Of a stretch of DNA of 64,000 bases, positions 1 to 11,776 are shown in pieces. The first letter of the stretch is position 1, and every line of letters begins with the position of its first letter. The notes beneath the pieces were generated by a model that searched no databases, was not told the origin of the DNA, and worked only from the letters and a program-made list of their open reading frames with translations. This DNA comes from Cyrtodaria siliqua. Taxonomy: Eukaryota > Mollusca > Bivalvia > Adapedonta > Hiatellidae. The position numbers and the translations under genes are program-made. Location of the stretch: positions 53,023 through 117,022 of the forward strand of contig JAWPHD010008298.1 in assembly GCA_037043455.1 (NCBI GenBank), in the 5' to 3' direction.

Positions 1-880
1 TTTTGTTAGGGTAGAAAGTGGGTAAGTTGTTAAAATCAAAGTCATAATAACCGACTTAAAAACTACCATGAACACAATTTCAATATGTATGTTACTCGTA
101 TTACATGCAATCATCAACAGGTACTGTGTAAGTGAGAAAAAAGTTTACCCTTTTATAAAATATACATGTTGATCCAAGAGAATAATATTTTTCAAAATGG
201 CCAGGTTATTATTATTTTTAAACCAAAGTCATAATCCATTTAAAAACTATCCTAAATATAATTGCAATATGTCTGTTATTACTTGCAAGCATTAACAGGT
301 ACGGTTTAATTGAGAGAAAAAAGGTTACCCTTTCATAAAATATACATGTTGATCCAAAAGAATTAATATTTTTTCAAAATGGCGAAGTTAATTTTTTTTT
401 TTGTTAAAATCGAAGTCATAATCCATTTAAAAACTACCCTAAACAATATTTCAATATGTCTGTTATTACATGCAATCATCAAAAGATACTGTGTTTGTGA
501 GAAAAAAGTTTACCCTTCCATAAAATATACACGTTGATCCAAGATCTTTTTTTTTCAAAATGGCGAACCTTTTTTTTTGTTGCTAAAATCAAAATCATAA
601 CCCACTTAAAAACTACCCTAATCATAATTTCAATATGTCTGTTATTACTTGCAATCATCAACAGGTACAGTTTAATTGAGAAAAAAAGGTTTGCCCTTCC
701 ACAAAATATACATGCTAATCCAGGAGAAAAAAAAGCACGTTCAAAATGGCCAAGATAAAAAAACATATATTTGTTGAAATCAAAATCATAAACCAACAAA
801 ACTACACCAAACACAAATTGCATATGTTTTGTATGATAAACAAAGATCGACACATATATAAAAAGCGTGAAAGGCGTATA
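1..880. repeat. Tandem array, about 185-bp unit, about 5 copies
   Basis: Five successive units begin with the block AACTACCNTAAAC (near 61, 245, 431, 609 and a degraded one near 799). Each carries a Ca(A)TATGT block, a GAGAAAAAAG block, ATATACATGTTGATCCA and CAAAATGGC. The array enters from the left edge of the window, so its true length is unknown. Open frames on both strands here are repeat-derived and shift between units. No gene is supported. Confidence 0.8.
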
Positions 881-949
881 AAACAAGAAACTGCACGAAC
901 GTCAGCCATCTTTTTTTCATCGCAATTTCACACATCCTGATTTGAGAAC

Positions 950-1135
950 AAAGAAATATAAAAATATCGGACAGGGAAGTAGCATTCAAGAAGGACAGTC
1001 AACCACAAAACACAGAAACAAACACGCAAACAGACAAACAAAAAGGTAAAAGTAATAATAAGCAAACGACATCAAAAACACAAAAGGGTTGACAATAGGG
1101 CTTAGTAACCGCCTTGGAAACACTAAAAAAAGCAA
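950..1135. repeat. Dispersed repeat shared with 31612-31727
   Basis: A block starting GAAATATAAAAATATCGGAC and running through ACAGAAACAAACACGCAAAC recurs almost unchanged inside a Polinton gene at 31612-31727. It is followed by a second dispersed block (CACAAAAGGGTTGACAATAG), versions of which recur near 3419, 4524 and, inverted, near 52374 and 52614. This is an interspersed repeat family; no coding potential was recognised. Confidence 0.7.
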
Positions 1136-1596
1136 TTAAAAACTTGCTAAGAAAACGAACAACCCACGCAAACCGTGAAAAGGATATTTACGTTTTGCAG
1201 CAACTAACTTGGAAATGAGAGCATTATATAATCACTGCAACTAGATTTTGTCAACAATTTTAGCTGGCTAAAAGACTAAATCAGCCGACTTTAAAACCAA
1301 GAAGAAAACAAACAAACACCAATAATGTGTTGTTCGAATTATCATTACCATGTTTGCCTATCTTACTTTTTTTTATTGATACATATGTGTTTGTTAATTA
1401 CGCAATCGATATGCCAGTATAATACATTAATCACACGATTCTTAATTGCTAACACAATGCAGTCGAGGTTTTACCAGTTGTTGTTAACAAACATTTATAG
1501 AATAGTTAAAAAAGATAATTTAATTTTGCTCACTTAATAAATCATTTAAATGAATTCTTATTGTCACAAACATTATCTAGACTGAAAAAAGAACCG

Positions 1597-1930
1597 CTTG
1601 ATAATTGCGGCAACGGTTTTATTTCGTTTACCGACTCGAGATTCTCCACGTTCATTTAACCTTTGAAGAAATTGTTTGAAAGAACACCAATCAATAGAAA
1701 GGTTATTTATTTGGCTTTCTAACCATGCCTCTTATGTAAATATTCATTAAACAATACATGTAACCAAAACAATGAACACACGGTGATGTGTGTAAACGCT
1801 TTAAGAAAAAAAAAAAAGCGATATATTTCCTTTCCAACTCGAGATTTTACCTATTTATTTAACCGTTATTTGGAATAAAATAACACCATTAGAAAGGTTA
1901 CTTATTTGGCTTTCTGGCTATGTAGAATAT
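1597..1930. repeat. Two-copy repeat, about 215 bp apart
   Basis: Two diverged copies share ACTCGAGATT, a TTTAACC block, AGAAAGGTTA and TTATTTGGCTTTCT. First copy about 1600-1735, second about 1815-1930. The flanks (1136-1596 and 1931-2860) hold only AT-rich sequence and short ORFs without family resemblance. A short CTTCACGGATTAGCATA-like motif recurs at about 2461, 2491, 2610 and 2822. Confidence 0.55.
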
Positions 1931-2864
1931 ATAAAAAATCAGTAAAACAAGGATATATAATGTCTGTTTGCAATGTAAATGGGTGTGCCGTACGTCGAGA
2001 CCTATCGCATACCGCCACAATAAGCGTAGTAGAAATCGATAAATGCAGCGTATAATTGATAAACTTACCTAGACGACAAGTGTTCTCAGTTGAATACAGC
2101 GTTTGTACTGCCGTGTCATGTCCCCGTCATATATAAAGCCCTGTGTTTAGTAAGGGTTTATAATGGGTTTTTTCTGGAATATAAAACTGCAGGACTATAT
2201 CCCACCTTCCTATATTTTCCTTCTGTTGGCATGCCAACCCGAGTTCTGGGTTGATTGTCAGATTTTGAATAACATTGAGAGATAACCACCCAGAAATCGT
2301 TCCTGTGAAGTCTTTTGCAATTTCGCCCAGTGGTTTCACATATATTGTTTAAATGTTTACGATGGCGACGGAAGACAACAACGACGGACGAAGTCTGACG
2401 ACGGACAAAATAACGATAAAATATAGGTTTTATAAAGTTTTAGATAATTGACAACACAAAGGACTTCACGGTTTAGCATAAAATAATCGACTTCACGGAT
2501 TAGCATAATTCGCTTACCTGATGTGAAATAATATTGTGGAAGTTTTCGTGATAAAAACGGGGGTATATGCATGTATTTTGTTCATAATATGCGCAAATTA
2601 CAGTATGCTTCACGGATTAGTAATTTGTTCTGGTGCATTTTCAGAAGTTTTCCAAAGTCTTTAACAAAAGTACCAACTTTCACAAAAAAATAATATCAGT
2701 CGAGGGTAGAGTACATTTTTTGCGTTCGAATGCGCTTTCTTTGGTAGTAAATGGTTAAGAAATACAAATCTTATCGCACTCTGAAGCTTTCGATGTGGGC
2801 GAATGTTTACAATTTTTTTCTTCACGAATTAGCAATAATGACGTCATAGGTCATGTGGTATAGT

Positions 2865-3370
2865 CACCTTGGAGAAAGTAGGTCTAGTGACCCAGTTTTC
2901 AGGTTATAGTCAGAGCTTGATGAGAGGAAGGTGCTGTTAAAATGGGATGAAGTTCGGACATGATAATGCTGAGATATAACAAAAACGTAATTACCACCCC
3001 ACCCCCATCCCCCACCCTCCCAACCCCACCGCCCAAACTTAAACAAAAAAGTTAAAGCATATTTTGGATAGAGTAGGTCACAATGACCTAGTTTTCAGGG
3101 TATGGTCAGTGCTTGATGAGAGAAAGGTGCTGTTAAAGTTTGATGACGATCGGACATAGTAATATGGTAATGCTAAGATAAATCAAACTAAATTCCCCCA
3201 CCCCACACGCCCAAACTTAAACAAAACGGTTAACGTAACGCATATGTTGGCGAGAGTAGGTCATAATGACCAAGTTGTCAGGATATAGTCAGTACTCGAT
3301 GAGATGAAGGTGCTGTTAAAGTTTGATAAAGATCGGACATGGTAATGCTGAGATATACTAGTAGAAAACA
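2865..3370. repeat. Three tandem units of about 185 bp
   Basis: Three units (starting near 2870, 3060 and 3240) share AGAGTAGGTCACAATGACC-like blocks, TCAGTGCTTGATGAGA, AAGGTGCTGTTAAA and GATCGGACATGGTAATGCTG. The first two carry a C-rich stretch at the end. After the third unit a CATAAAAGGGTTGACAATAG block links it to the dispersed family also seen near 1080. The 108-aa ORF at 3586-3912 downstream has no recognisable feature. Confidence 0.65.
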
Positions 3371-3938
3371 CAAAATGTTTTTTGAAAACCCGGCTAAAAA
3401 TTAATAAAAGGAAAACTATGACATCATAAACATAAAAGGGTTGACAATAGGGCTACCGCCTTGTAAAGGTCAGTGGCAAAATGGCCATTAAAATGTAACT
3501 AAATTTGAAATATAATCTTTGTATTTGATTATTATAAATAAAAACATCTAAGATACAAGTTATCTAATAGCAAAATGAATGCAACATGCTTTCTCTGAAT
3601 AAGACGTTTTTTTTCAGTTTCGTTGACCACGCAATCAACAGTGAATTTAAACGAGTCGTGATTTTCAATAAAAGTCACAGTCAACAAAATGAGTTTCATC
3701 TTCGAGTTAATGTATATCGCACAGTCTACATAATCTCTAATGCATGTGTTTCTGCAATGAACCAGTCACTTTTCTCAAATATAGACTACCACAACGAAAT
3801 AGTGCAGTTAGAGTTAAATATGTTTTACTGCAGTTACTGTTTTTATACCTATCTTTTATTTAGTTTTCCCCAATACGATGTAGTACACACATTCAAATGG
3901 CTAAATAATTAGATTTGGAACGGTCAAGTACCAGAGTC

Positions 3939-4294
3939 TGTAACAACGCTAAAGGCAACAATTCCGCTAAAGGTAACAACCGCCGCTAAAGGTAACAATT
4001 TCAACGCTAAAGGTAACAACCTTCGCTAAAGGTAACAATTACCTGTACCGCGGCGCTAAAAGTAACAAGGCTTACGCCACAGGTGCCACAGTAACTAAAA
4101 CGAACCCGTTTACTCAGTTTTCATTGAAACTGTAGATGTTGAAAAATGTTATTACCTGTATCGTTAGCCTTGTTACCTTTAGCGGAAGAGGGGATTATTA
4201 CCTTTAGCGGAGGTTGTTACCTTTAGCGTTGAAATTGTTACCTTTAGCGGCGGTTGTTACCTTTAGCGGAATTGTTATCTTTAGCGTTGTTACA
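3939..4294. mobile_element. Foldback MITE, TIRs built of GTAACAA/CGCTAAAGG units, 5-bp TSD GAGTC
   Basis: The element begins TGTAACAACGCTAAAGG and ends with its complement. Both arms (about 3939-4040 and 4161-4294) are built of short tandem units of the form CGCTAAAGGTAACAA, so they pair over more than 100 bp. GAGTC sits directly outside each end (3934-3938 and 4295-4299). The size, TIR and TSD are those of a non-autonomous DNA transposon; there is no ORF. Related CTTTAGCGTT fragments occur near 24665-24735. Confidence 0.85.
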
Positions 4295-4299
4295 GAGTC

Positions 4300-4990
4300 A
4301 ACCAAGACCACGCATTGAAACAAGTAACAGTTACAATGATAAATAAGAGGAAGGTATGATAATGAACTTACAGAGCACACGTACATGACAGAGCACACGT
4401 ACATGACAGATCAGTGCCTTATCTTTCAAAGTAGGTATAAAAGTCGAACATGAAATGAAGCTTTCACACAACAGAGTCAACCAAAATACGCATTAACACA
4501 ACGAACAATTACAATAGTGCATGCGACATCACAAACACAAACGGATTGACAACAGGACTATCGCCTTGGAACGATCAGTGGCAAACAGACTGCTGGGGGT
4601 TTCAACCCGGACTTTTTGTCCACGCGTGTGGATCTCACGTGACACCGGATCTAGATGGCACCAAAAATCCGACTCTTTCCATATTGTCATCCCAATAAAA
4701 CGTGACAGTGTAATAAAGAAAGGCCCGCCAGGCATTATAAGTAATGTATAATGGTGCCTCATATCGCTATGCATTGAGTACCAGTTCTTAACTGGTATCA
4801 GTTCCTGCACATGTTTAACCAAAACAGAACTACACGTAACATACTTTATTTTATGATTAGCAATAGAATATACTGCATTTAAAGCTACACAGTAGCTATA
4901 TCAATCGATATCTTCTTTGTAGGCGTGTTCATCAGCACATGTCGAAATCGGGTATTTAAGCGAGAAAATATAGCGTTGGAAATCATTTAC
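4300..4990. other. Non-coding stretch with short duplications
   Basis: A 19-bp unit, GAGCACACGTACATGACA, is repeated twice at about 4375-4412. At 4524 a copy of the CACAAACGGATTGACAACAG dispersed block recurs. ORFs open on both strands at 4521-4822 but neither resembles a known protein; overlapping frames on opposite strands suggest chance. Confidence 0.45.
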
Positions 4991-4991
4991 T

Positions 4992-5064
4992 GTATAGCCT
5001 ATTTCGGGGCTCGAACACACGACCTTCTGATTTTGTCAGGTGCTCTATCCACTGAACTATAACG
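4992..5064 (-). repeat. tRNA-like sequence, probable pseudo-tRNA or SINE head
   Basis: Read on the minus strand there is a D-arm/A-box-like TAGTTCAGTGGATAGAGC and a B-box-like GTGTTCGAGCCCC at tRNA-like spacing. The anticodon arm is irregular (a 5-nt loop) and the acceptor strands pair only in part, so it is not a functional tRNA. It may be the head of a degraded SINE. Confidence 0.5.
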
Positions 5065-7300
5065 CTACTTGATAAATTGCATACTAACTACCATTTGTTA
5101 TGAGGCAAAATAACTTAACATATTGGAACGCAACTCATGATGGATCTATACATATATAGTCCATCTGTGTAAATTAACATTGCCTGGTGTAATACCACTG
5201 TAGGTAAAGTGCAAATTGAATTTGAGTTTGTAGATATCAACACGATATCAACACGCTTGTTTATAGACAGACATATGATTGTTTGTAGATGTGGTAACAC
5301 ATATTTGACAAATTATCGTGATCTTACGAACTTATTCTCCATAACACTGTACACTGCCTGTCTGTGTTTTACATTTACACAATGCACGCGACTTTCAAGT
5401 GACCCTATCGAGTTTACGATGCGGAAATCTGAATTTGATGATATCAGGTGGTTTATATGGTAAAAACATGTATATCAGAACTTTACTCCATTATATTTCA
5501 TCAAAATACATTTGTTGGATCAGTTCATTTGTATTTCAATATATTTCTTTTAGATGTTGCCTTCAAAACTATATTTGAAAGCCAACATATATATTTTGTC
5601 TGATTTGGTTTGTAGATGTTAACATTTATCGAAGCGAGTGTTAGTTGAAGTTAAGCGCTAGTTTTTCGATGTAGAGGCGCTGGTTTGTTTTAGATTAGCG
5701 CGTTTTCTTATAGGGTAAATATGAACATTTAGCTCACCTGTTCCTTATGTTCAAAGTCACAGTCGTAAAAAAACACTTTTTATTCATTTTATAACATCTT
5801 AAAAGACATCACACCAGCCTAATCCATCCTATATAAATAGTGGGGGCATAATTATGATTGTTTTTTTCATGCATTGTGAGAAGAAAGAGAATTTCATGCA
5901 AAATTGGAGATTGGTATGTACCGTTATATTATGAGGCCCCGACAAACAATTTTAAATCCGATTTAATTATTTCTAAATTGTATGTGTAACAGTACCAGCA
6001 TGATTTAATTTCAATATTTTTAGTACTGATTTTCGTTAAGTTTAAGACAACATATATTATATTGTTAATTTAATAATAATTATGTGTAAACTTACATTAA
6101 TTGGGTCTTCTAAAATGGTCTCCAAATACAATCTTTGAACAAATTAACCAAATTCGATTTCGGTATCCATAGGATGATCGACGTGCGTTGTCCAAACTAA
6201 TGTTTTCATACGAATGACACACAGCTAAGTTTGTTTTTAAAATGTACTGTATATCACCACAAGAACCTATCCTTTTGTCGTGAAAAATGTTTAGTGTGTT
6301 ATTAAAAGATTCCACTGAATAAGACTCCATACTGAAAATGTAATTCTGGGGAGTTTTGTAAACGTCAAAACTTTTGATTGTCGATAATAAAAGCTGTTTT
6401 GCAAAAGGGTCTGTTATGATAATATGACTTGGCTCATAATTTTTATCTGTTTTAATCTGGATATTGGTTCACACTTGTCATAGAAAGGATATTTTGTCAT
6501 GATTGTAATGTTGTTTATTGTGTATTATTTCAGTCTATACATATTTGTTATAATAAAATTAATTGAATTGGCAGATTTTACCTTTTTAATCTGCCATATT
6601 TAAATGTTTCTATTCGAAACAGTAAAATGAACATTTAGCAATTATTCTACAATGTAGTCTTATATAAAATTATGTCAGGGCCTCAATACATATTTTCCAC
6701 AGTAGAGGATTAACAAGTTTGTGATCGTCTCTAGCTGTAAAATGTCCGTGATCTTTTGATTCTGGTGTGATGTCTTTAACGAAAATTGTCACGGTATATA
6801 ATGTATCGCTCGACCGTTTTCCCATTCCTCCGTCCATGTTCTGTCTGGTGGTTAATTTATTTTGTTAAGATCAACCATTTGCCCTACATACTTCATATTT
6901 CATGAAAATATGTATAAACTAAAACAATTAACGGTCGCCTCTATATTACTTGTTTGAAATAGTGTTTGTTAAAGTTCTGAGCTCATGGTTATTCGTGGAC
7001 ATATCAATGTTTATTGACGGGACACATTTAAATAAGAATGCACACATATATTCAGTAATATACTGATTAATTAAAATAAAGTAAAATTATATTTTATAGA
7101 ACTTCAGCAATACTTAATCAATTATATATTTGTTATACAATTGGTTGATAAAATAAAATAAATGTTGCGTGCTTTATATGCAAGTTATAACTTCATTCAT
7201 TATAATATATATATAATATGGCAACACACATAGATAATTATGAGTAGCCTTACTGTATGTGAGTTCAATTTTTTTCCAATTAATATTTCAATATTTTCAG
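5065..7300. other. AT-rich region without a supportable gene
   Basis: Nothing decisive is visible. A 77-aa minus-strand ORF at 6097-6330 is faintly reminiscent of a transposon-derived domain but could not be assigned. At 5650-5700 short blocks (AAGCGCTAGTTTTTCGATG, GCGCTGGTTTG) are inverted copies of blocks at 9123-9195, so the 5.6-9.2 kb segment may be the remains of one element bounded by degenerate inverted repeats. Confidence 0.35.
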
Positions 7301-7386
7301 ATATGGATTTCTATGCTTTGAAAGAGTCCTCGAAAGACGAAATCAATGTGCAGAAAACCTCTCAAACAGAAACTCAAGCGTTGTAA
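7301..7386 (+). CDS. Possible terminal coding exon of an unidentified host gene
   Basis: A good pyrimidine-rich acceptor (AATATTTTCAG) is followed by a short frame that opens with an ATG at 7303, runs 27 residues of ordinary charged and polar composition (contains ALKESSKDEINVQK) and stops at TAA 7384-7386. No upstream exon was found with confidence and the phase is unknown. It could equally be a chance frame. AT-rich intergenic sequence follows to about 8400 without a recognisable gene. Confidence 0.25.
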
Positions 7387-8405
7387 TGCAACTTCACTAC
7401 CAAACAATTTGCAAACATAGTTCGTCTAGCCCATTCATTGATATTGAACATGTTGTCTCTAAAATTATTACGTTGAAGTATAAGACACATGTAGTATTTT
7501 GTACAATTTAACTATGTCCCGCCACGAAAATGTTACCCTTTTACGATTGTACTACCGTACGTACCTTCAGATTTTTCATTCAAATGTTTGGTAAAGTCTA
7601 TTTCATAGACACAATGAGAGCAACATGTTTATACCAAAAGAATGTCAATGTTAATGACCTTGTCCTAACTTTTGCAATTTGTTAATTTACATTCGAGTTT
7701 TACATTGAAGTTTGTGGTGAAGTACATTTTCGTTCAGGCACCAAACGCCGTATAGCTTTCAATGTTCATATATGCTTACATCAATGTAAATAACATTGAC
7801 CTACTGTTAGTACTTTGTTCGTTTAGTCGATTCCTCACATTTTTAGAGGTTACAACACTTCGTGAGAGCACTACGCTCCTACCAAAAATAGGTAAATGGA
7901 TAAACCTTCACCTGTTACCTTTTTATGTGACTGAAAGCGAGAAATGGGAGCAGATGCGTGTCATGGACATATTTTCCAGTTATACGTTGTTTCTTTGTAG
8001 GATTACACATTTTACTACGATCTTAGTAGAAAAAAAGAACACATGAATTATACGAAAATTACAAACACGTTTAACTTATTCAGCTGGTTAACAGACTGTG
8101 AATCATGTAGCTGACAATAAGCATGCATTACAACTGCAATTCCTAGGGAACCCGTCTAAAAAACTTGAATGGTATAAACACATATTTTTCAATGTCCAAA
8201 GCTTGTCGTTTTATTGCCTCAAATAACGTTTTCGTAGAGCAGTCTACTAAAGTGTAGAATGCGGCAATATTTCCGGAATCTTCACGTCCGGGATTTTTTA
8301 CGGAGCATAGTGAACTAAAATGAAACGCAAGTATTGGAATGGAATGAGTGCAAATCTGTATTTTAATGGAATAATACCTTTTTATGGAATAATACCCATT
8401 TGTAA

Positions 8406-8503
8406 TGCAGTATTCTCGTAAATACCGCCGTGTTATACACTAGTCGATGGGTTTATTCGCTGCCTATATGGTTTTCGTAATTGCACATGTAATGGTAAGG
8501 TAG
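8406..8503 (+). repeat. About 100-bp repeat, inverted copy at 14151-14257
   Basis: The block includes TCGTAAATACCGCCGTGTTA, ACACTAGTCGATG and CTATATGGTTTTCGTAATTG. Its reverse complement lies at 14151-14257 with few mismatches. The pair brackets a 5.8-kb segment that holds a LINE and the polypyrimidine element. Confidence 0.75.
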
Positions 8504-8524
8504 CAATGCACAGTTTATTTGAGT

Positions 8525-8975
8525 TTTTCACTTTGATAACGCAATCTCATAATTACACATGGTAGCAGTGAGACGTCTGCTGTAATGCACACGCTAACGC
8601 ACACGCATCCCTTACATGTGAACACCTGCATTTCTGTGCTGATGTGTACTTCTAGCACGTCGTGCTCCAAAGTTCAATTGTAATCAGTATGTAAGACAAA
8701 TCAAGATATTTGAACAGAGAGAAGCGAGGTCGCCCACCTTGATTCAAAATGTTTGGTAGGAACAACTGATGGTAAAACTCGGGAGGAATGTGTCCGGTAA
8801 GAAAAAAACGGTCGTGGCGTGTTTACGTCAACATTATTTTTTTTCAATATTGTTTTAACACCCTTGACTTGATATGTTGTTATGTTAAACTTCGTTTCCA
8901 GTCCCTACCCAGATATATGCTATTTTCTCTCGGCAGCTATTTTACGCTTGCGTAAAAATTTGCTTGTTAATATAT
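8525..8975 (+). repeat. About 450-bp interspersed repeat, second copy at 56520-56957 (minus)
   Basis: Shared blocks in order: CACTTTGATAACGCAATCT, AATTACACATGG, GATGTGTACTT, TAGCACGTCGT, GAAGCGAGGT, GGTAAAACTCGGGA, AAACGGTCGTG, TCAATATTGTTTTAACACCC and CTCTCGGCAGCTATTTTACG. The copy at 56.5 kb is in the opposite orientation and breaks a satellite unit. No conserved frame is shared, so it is treated as a non-coding repeat. Confidence 0.75.
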
Positions 8976-9200
8976 GTGTTACTTTCTCTGTTGTTTGGCA
9001 GTTAGTGTTTATATGCAGGTTCTATATGTAGGTAGAAACTACGTTCATGGCTACTTTTTGTCTAACTGATGAATATACTACGAGAAAATAAGAAAAAGTT
9101 ACAGTTTTAAAAAGTCACCCAAACCATCGAAAAACTAGCGCTTATAAATAGCAAACATACCATCGACAAACTAGCGTATAACTTCAACAAACCAGCGCAT

Positions 9201-10915
9201 ATAATTACAGAGGCATAACCTTGGTCAGTAGTATGGGCAAACTGTTTTCAAGCATCTTAAATAAACGTATCGATAAATGGTGTGACGATAATAATAAAAT
9301 ATCCGATGCTCAGTTTGGATTTAGAAAAGGTAAATCTACAACAGATGCTGTGTTTATATTACATAATATCATTGAAAAAATATTAAATGCTAAAGGTAGG
9401 CTTTATTGTGCATTCATAGACCTTAAAAAGGCTTTTGACTCTATTAATAGGAATGCACTCTGGTTAAAATTGTACAAATTAGGTATTAATGGGAAAATGC
9501 TTAGAATAATTCGATCGATGTATGATATTGTTAAAAGTTGTATTAAGCACTGTGGATCATTTTCTGATTTTTTTGATATATCAGTCGGATTAAAGCAAGG
9601 GGAGATAATCTCGCCGATAATGTTTGCGCTTTTTCTAGAAGACCTAGAGTTATATTTATATACAAGTATTAAAAGCGGACTTTCATTTAATGATATATCT
9701 CTTATCCTTCTGCTTTTTGCCGATGACATGATTTTAATAGGCACAAGTATAGAAGACCTGCAAAGTAGTTTAAATAACTTATATAACTATTGTGAAACAT
9801 GGAGCCTAGAGGTAAATACAGATAAGACTAAGGTGGTGGTTTTTCGTAACCGAGGAACAACCAGAGTTACTGAAAATTGGTCTTATAACGGTACCATTCT
9901 CGAAGTGGTCGACGACTTTAACTATTTAGGAGTTGTGTTCAACTATACAGGGTCGTTTACGCTTAACCAACAAACATTATGTGGTAAAGCGCTTAAAGCT
10001 ATGAACCTTCTATCAATAAATATAAAGAAATATGAGTTAAAACCGAAAACAGCTTTACAATTGTTTGATGCTTTTGTAGGTTCTATTCTTAATTATGGCA
10101 GTCAAGTGTGGGGTTTTACTAAATCCAAGGAAATTGAAAGAATTCACTTAAAGTATTGTAAACAAGTTCTTGGTGTAAAATTATCGACAAGTAATGCAGG
10201 GGTATACGGGGAATTGGGCCGTTATCCGTTATATATAAATAGACATGTTAGTATCATTAAATACTGGCTAAGAGCGGTCAATACTGATAACGTTATTATA
10301 AAACACGTGTATGAAAGCGCAAAATCTGACTGTGAAAGGGGATTAAAAAATTGGGTGTCAAAAGTCATGTCATTACTAAATAGTAGTGGTTTCATGTATG
10401 CATGGCTTGACCCAAGCTCACTAAATGCAATATATTTTGTACCGATATACAAACAACGACTAATAGATAATTATGTCCAAAACTGGTCAACCGACCTTGA
10501 AACGAATAGAGTGCTAACTCTTTACAAATCTGTTAAACACCATTTTGAATATGATAATTACCTAGATATATTGCATACCAGGCGCGATCGCAGTGTGGTA
10601 ACCAGATTACGCTTGTCCTCTCATAGTTTAAGGATCGAGACAGGGAGGTATTCTCGTGAAAGGTTAGAAAGACATGAACGGATATGTCAAATATGTAACA
10701 CTAATGATATAGAGGACGAGTTCCATTTTGCGTTAATATGTCCTATTTATAATACAATCAGAAGTAAATATATAAAACGATATTATAGCCATAGGCCTAG
10801 TATGTTTAAATTCATTGTTCTCCTTCAGTCAACAAACAAAAAAGATGTTATCAATTTTAGCAAATACATCTCAGAAGCTTTCTCTTTAAGACGTACCATG
10901 ATAAATAACTTATAA
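9201..10915 (+). CDS. LINE reverse transcriptase, C-terminal part, open frame
   Basis: The frame is open from 9201 without an ATG of its own (first Met at 9230). It encodes the RT core: an NYRGITLVS motif, QFGFRKGKST, the AFIDLKKAFDS box, GLKQGEIISP, the catalytic LLFADDMILIG (YADD-type) and NTDKTKVVVF. It ends with a Cys-His knuckle (ICQICNTNDIEDEFHFALIC) near the C terminus. About 570 residues remain; the endonuclease and ORF1 are missing through truncation. The uninterrupted frame suggests a fairly recent insertion. The clade could not be fixed; an L2/CR1- or Nimb-like assignment needs a tree. Confidence 0.85.
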
Positions 10916-11162
10916 TCTCGTTCATCCTCACTATAATACAATTGTTCTATTGTACCGTATTAGAGTTTGATTCCTATATATATATATATTTTTTTTTTTT
11001 TCTCCGTGATATATCTCCTTTTTTTCATATTAATTCATAAATTAATGAACCTGTACTAATCTTGTTATTGTGGTCAAATTATATTTGTAAAATGTATGTT
11101 TATATGATGAAAAACTATGTAATAGTTTAAGTCAATAAAATTTCTTCTTCTTCTTCTTCTTC
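9201..11162 (+). mobile_element. 5'-truncated APE-type non-LTR retrotransposon (LINE), (TTC)n tail
   Basis: Coding sequence starts abruptly inside the RT domain at 9201, continues to a stop at 10915 and is followed by about 230 bp of 3' UTR with an AATAAAATT-like end and a (TTC)n tail near 11145-11160. This is the usual 5' truncation left by target-primed reverse transcription. It is a relative of the longer LINE at 38487-43400, from which it differs in tail (TTC versus TCTG units). A convincing TSD was not found; only a short CATATA occurs at both edges. Confidence 0.85.
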
Positions 11163-11697
11163 ATATACATCTACAAACTTATCTAGACTTTAGTGAAATG
11201 ATCATAAATAACTATTTCGGTACATACTGCTACAGTATATCGATTAATTTAACACGTGTGAAAGAAACATCATTTAGACAAAGACATTTAGAAGAAATGT
11301 AATAACATCATATACCATATATTTTTCGCTATGACTAATGTAATAAATGAAATAAACATATAAAACATACAGCAACATGTCGTCAAAGTTATCAGAGTTT
11401 AAAGCAGTGAAAAAGGAAATGTAACTTAACGGTTGCGGCAAATGAAATATCGTAAACATACTGTGTTTGTTTACATTTTCAATGCCAATTCAATCCCATG
11501 ATGCAACTGAATCTGTCTACAAACTAACTAACTCAATTACCTGCAGTGAATACTGTATGTTATCAATATGAAACGAATACTTCGCCTCAAAACAACCATA
11601 TCTCGACATGTTATTTAGCGCTTGATGAGTTTGTGTGTGCGCGCTAGTCATTACGTAATGCCTGTTTTGTGTTAAAAATGCTACAACATACCACTAA
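11163..11697. other. Non-coding stretch, nothing recognised
   Basis: AT-rich sequence between the LINE tail and the next repeat. The 61-aa minus frame has no recognisable feature. Confidence 0.5.
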
Positions 11698-11772
11698 ATA
11701 GCCGTGGTCTAGTGGTTCCTTCAAAACTTAAAAGTGCAAAGCTGTGGTTCAAATCCCATTACGATCAACCAT
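11698..11772 (+). repeat. tRNA-like sequence (SINE head or pseudo-tRNA)
   Basis: TAGCCGTGGTCTAGTGGTT resembles an A box and GTGGTTCAAATCCCATTACG a B box with T arm, separated by a plausible distance. The anticodon region (TTCAAAACTTAAAAG) does not fold well. It directly precedes the AGCTCGACTATTCGAAGAA element. A functional tRNA is unlikely. Confidence 0.45.
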
Positions 11773-11776
11773 TTTT

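Noticed and set aside
479..989. Hydrophobic ORFs on the minus strand
   Set aside because: They overlap the 185-bp tandem array and read poly-T as Phe runs.
4521..4822. Opposite-strand ORFs of 76 and 97 aa
   Set aside because: They cover the same bases in both directions inside repeat sequence; no recognised domain.
4992..5064. tRNA gene
   Set aside because: The anticodon loop has five bases and the acceptor stem is broken; treated as a pseudo-tRNA.
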